From Petrosia ficiformis (taxonomy: Eukaryota; Porifera; Demospongiae; Haplosclerida; Petrosiidae), in contig OX345641.1 in the NCBI GenBank assembly GCA_947044365.1, positions 2,609,460-2,673,459 of the forward strand: a stretch of DNA of 64,000 nt. Direction: 5' to 3'. The notes beneath the pieces were generated by a model, which saw only the letters and a list, made by a program, of their open reading frames with translations, searched no databases and was not told the origin of the DNA. Positions 61,601-64,000 of this stretch are shown in pieces. Each line of letters starts with the position of its first letter. Positions within the stretch are counted from its first letter, which is position 1. The position numbers and the translations under genes are program-made.

Positions 61601-64000
61601 CATATTCAATAATGATGCATAGCGCTAAGAAAAGCAAGGAAAGTTTGATGAGTTGTAGCGAGATAAATTTATTAGCAAATAAGAAGCAGAAAATTTAGAC
61701 AAAACATAGCTAAACATTAAGATAATAGATGAATGGTTGATGTGTTAGCTTTCTATAATTTGTATTATTTCACAGGGAACAAAATTAGTTCACGATTGCC
61801 ATTTCACTATTATTATGGCCATCCCTATGACTGTCTCCAGTGATGATATTCATGATGGGAGTAGTCTGTTCATCAAGGGTAGAATAGTCTTCTCCCCAGC
61901 TATACCCACTATACATGTTCTACGATTGCCATTTTATTATTATTATGGCCATCCCTATGACTGTCTCCAGTGATGATATTCATGATGGGAGTAGTCTGTT
62001 CATCAAGGGTAGATTAGTCTTCTCCCCAGCTATACCCACTATACATGAAGAGGCATGTAGCATCTCGGATTAATATTTTGGGGCCAAATGGTGTTGCATT
62101 CCAGAATGATAGAGTACAAGCCAATTGACAGATACATATCGCTGCAAAAATAAAAGAGTTAAATTTATTGGTTAATACATATGCAAGGTAATGAAAATTG
62201 AAATTTAATTGGTCGTGTACGTTGTTATGGATATACATGTAACTATAATTCAATAATCGTAATTTCAATGTCTTTATGCTGTCTAATAGGTGTACAAAAA
62301 TGTAGCATAAATATTTTAATTTAGTCATTTTAGGTTTCCAAACCTTTTTTGCACATCTAATATGAGATATTATGCATGATAATGTATATTATGATTGGTA
62401 CATATATCTTTTACATATGTTAATACAAGTAGCTATGGTGTTAGATATACCTGTATGCATCTTGAACAGCCAACTAATCGTTAAATCCTTGCAACTGTAC
62501 TAACCAATATATTTGTTATTTTAACATTTCAATTTTTGCAGTATAGCTAAATTAATTGTGTATTTAACACAAGAATATGATTGTAATTAGAAGGAGATCT
62601 AACAATAACTGCACTTATTTCCTGATTTACAAATTTTAGCATAGCATCAACAAACCAAATCAAAAAACAAGACCTTTTGCTCAAACACAATCCTTTTAAA
62701 TAAAAGGTCTTGTTTTGTGATTTGGTTTGTTGATGCTATGGTAAGATTTGTAAATCAGGAAATAAGTGCAGTTATTGTTAGATCTCCTTTTTTAAAATGC
62801 AATTGAGTGACATGGCTGGGGACGAGATTATATAGGTGGATTAATTATTTTCACAAGTACACTTCCTTCTGTCCCACCCAATCCCATTCAAAATGAATAT
62901 TTATCTAGTGATAACTTTATTTAGTGCAGCAGGCTATAGTTTTCAAAAGATTATTTGTAACTGCGTTTTGTACTAATCATAGCCTAGAACACTCACAACA
63001 TCAAGTTGTTAAGATTTGTGTGTGGAGCTTTATTTTATAAAGTATTCATGTCATTGATATTATTTCTTTCACTTGAACTGTTGCATTGTATATATGAAAT
63101 GTTTGCCAAAGCTCTATTTGTTTATCACTGAACAGGATGACGATCTGACAGAAATAGTTCGCAGACAAGACCAATATCTTGAAAGATTAATCCAGGAAGA
63201 AGGAAAACTTGTATGTGTACAATATGAATTACATAATGATGATTTCAATATAATTCTCATGTTATATACATGTAACAGTATGTCAATATAATAAGTAATC
63301 TTTTTGTTTCTTCATAGAATGATGCTTTGGTAGAAGCAGTTGGGATAGGTGATACCGCTGTTGTTGAGGGATTAATAAATCGTGGAGCTGATGTTAACTA
63401 CATTGGTTTGGTCAGTTGATGGCATCATGTCATACAATTCATCATTATTTGGTAACATTTGCATTTCATCATTAGCTCAAATGAGTTACATCTAGGCTAT
63501 TATAATTAGGAGTGGAAAAATGCTTTTGATAATAGAATATTGCTGGAGAACAACTTACTGTAAAGTCCAACGTTTGCTAATTGAAATCATTTACTTAATG
63601 ACTTGAATATATATTTGCTTGTTTCTGGTGAAATATGAAGTATTAGTAGATTAGCTAACTGTTTTGTTATACACGCAAGTAGGTACTATACATGTATGTA
63701 GATGTTTATAACATCAGCGCAGTCTTAAGAGCAGTAGAGGCTTTGGTCTACTTGCACTGACTTTCAAAATGCTCACAAATATTAAAATTATAGATTTACT
63801 TATACTATTTACTCATTTTCCTCTTTCAGATACTTAATTTTTCCCTTAAAAATGGCACTACTGCACGTGGTAGCTGAATTCCGGTGTGACATTTTTATCC
63901 ACAAGCATGTAAAACCATCATGTGAACACGTACTCCATACGTGTTCACATGACGTTTCTACGGCGAACTACTTCCTGTGCCTCCTCAGTGTGAATAGACT
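58633..64000 (+). CDS. Gene D: 5' part of a further family member (runs off the window)
   Basis: Four exons are inside the window: 58633-58993 (phase-1 donor CAA|GTGTGT), 59983-60914, 63136-63210 and 63318-63410, all phase-consistent. Exon 1 is nearly identical to gene B exon 1 ([18 protein letters not shown]). Exon 2 is closest to copy A, with IGYLNYELL and [17 protein letters not shown], and has CGA where A has TGA. Exons 3 and 4 open ankyrin block 1 (YLERLIQEEGKL; LVEAVGIGD...LINRGADVN). Further ankyrin exons should lie beyond 64000. Intron 2 carries a tandem repeat, a MITE and an inverted duplication. Confidence 0.82.
61100..61270 (+). repeat. Dispersed repeat, third copy
   Basis: The stretch with 'tttccacacggttaat', 'aaggaagttccgtcattctg' and 'ggctcggtcac' matches 27615-27830, and in part 17685-17800. 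Class unknown; it lies in intron 2 of gene D. Confidence 0.55.
61790..62045 (+). repeat. Two-copy tandem repeat of about 129 bp
   Basis: The stretch from acgattgccatttcactatt to ctatacccactatacatg is repeated at once from about 61921, with few differences. Copies A and C have a single copy at the same intron position, so the doubling is specific to D. Confidence 0.82.
62140..62541. mobile_element. MITE in gene D intron 2 with empty sites in A and C
   Basis: The ends cgctgcaaaaa and tttttgcag are inverted repeats. Inside are attggttaatacatatgcaa and its decayed inverse ttgcaactgtactaaccaat. Copies A (2480) and C (38647) read 'gacagatagctaaat' / 'ggcagatatctaaat' without the insert, so a TA-containing site was used. 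Confidence 0.75.
62592..62788. repeat. Inverted duplication forming a hairpin with 87-base arms
   Basis: Left arm 62592-62678 and right arm 62702-62788 are reverse complements with about three mismatches, separated by 23 bases. The right arm is the ordinary intron sequence shared with A and C (gatttggtttgttgatgcta); the left arm is the extra inverted copy. It would be transcribed as a long RNA hairpin. Confidence 0.87.
63713..64000. mobile_element. Left part of an insertion at the window edge
   Basis: Gene D intron 4 follows B and C up to about 63712, then unrelated sequence starts. It holds a perfect 15-base inverted repeat (tcatgtgaacacgta at 63918-63932 and its inverse at 63938-63952, five-base loop). 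The right end lies outside the window. Confidence 0.5.

Noticed and set aside
1..64000. tRNA, rRNA or prokaryotic operon features
   Set aside because: No tRNA-like cloverleaf, rRNA core or ribosome-binding-site-led gene string was recognised. Gene structure is clearly eukaryotic.

Overview
This is eukaryotic nuclear DNA from an animal. It is AT-rich, its genes are split into many small GT-AG exons, and it is full of short inverted-repeat transposons, one LINE fragment and segmental duplications. The gene content suggests a demosponge (Amphimedon-like): multidomain proteins combining death-fold, ankyrin, ZU5 and UPA-position domains, with about one ankyrin repeat per exon. The organism is inferred, not shown.

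The window is dominated by a tandem family on the + strand. Each member starts with a CARD-like death-fold exon. Next comes one large exon coding for a conserved domain with the motif pair 'IGYLNYELL' and '[11 protein letters not shown]'. Blocks of ankyrin exons follow. Copy A (930-1858 plus debris) keeps the large exon, with an in-frame TGA. Copy B (5186-27463) can be read through 40 phase-consistent exons as a protein of about 2010 aa: CARD-like, YLNYEL domain, four ankyrin blocks, acidic linker with ZU5, UPA-position region, C-terminal helical death-fold-like domain. Copy C (35815-52443) reads through 23 exons as about 1088 aa and has a serine-rich tail in place of ZU5 and death-fold. Copy D (58633 to beyond the window end) holds the first four exons. 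A decayed CARD-like exon lies at 52726-52962.

Between the copies: broken (3511-4283) and readable (54035-58333) 3' segments of an aspartyl/asparaginyl beta-hydroxylase-like gene, each directly upstream of a family copy (B and D), so hydroxylase piece plus CARD gene was duplicated as one unit; a second set of C-terminal exons behind gene B (29166-31439) with one dead and one intact terminal exon; a minus-strand BACK/Kelch (KLHL-type) pseudogene at 32690-35240; and a minus-strand LINE remnant inside gene C (46490-48290).

Every ankyrin exon in B and C begins and ends in phase 0. Ankyrin exons are arranged in a higher-order unit: a 25-27-codon coil-like exon, a 29-32-codon exon, n 33-codon exons, then in most blocks a 30-codon and a 21-codon exon. 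Exact and near-exact intron+exon duplications, and recombination scars, show that arrays grow and shrink by unequal exchange. Paralogous introns give empty sites that define several transposon families, including a piggyBac-like MITE at TTAA and TA-target MITEs. A role in innate immune sensing is an inference from the domain mix; nothing in the sequence proves it.
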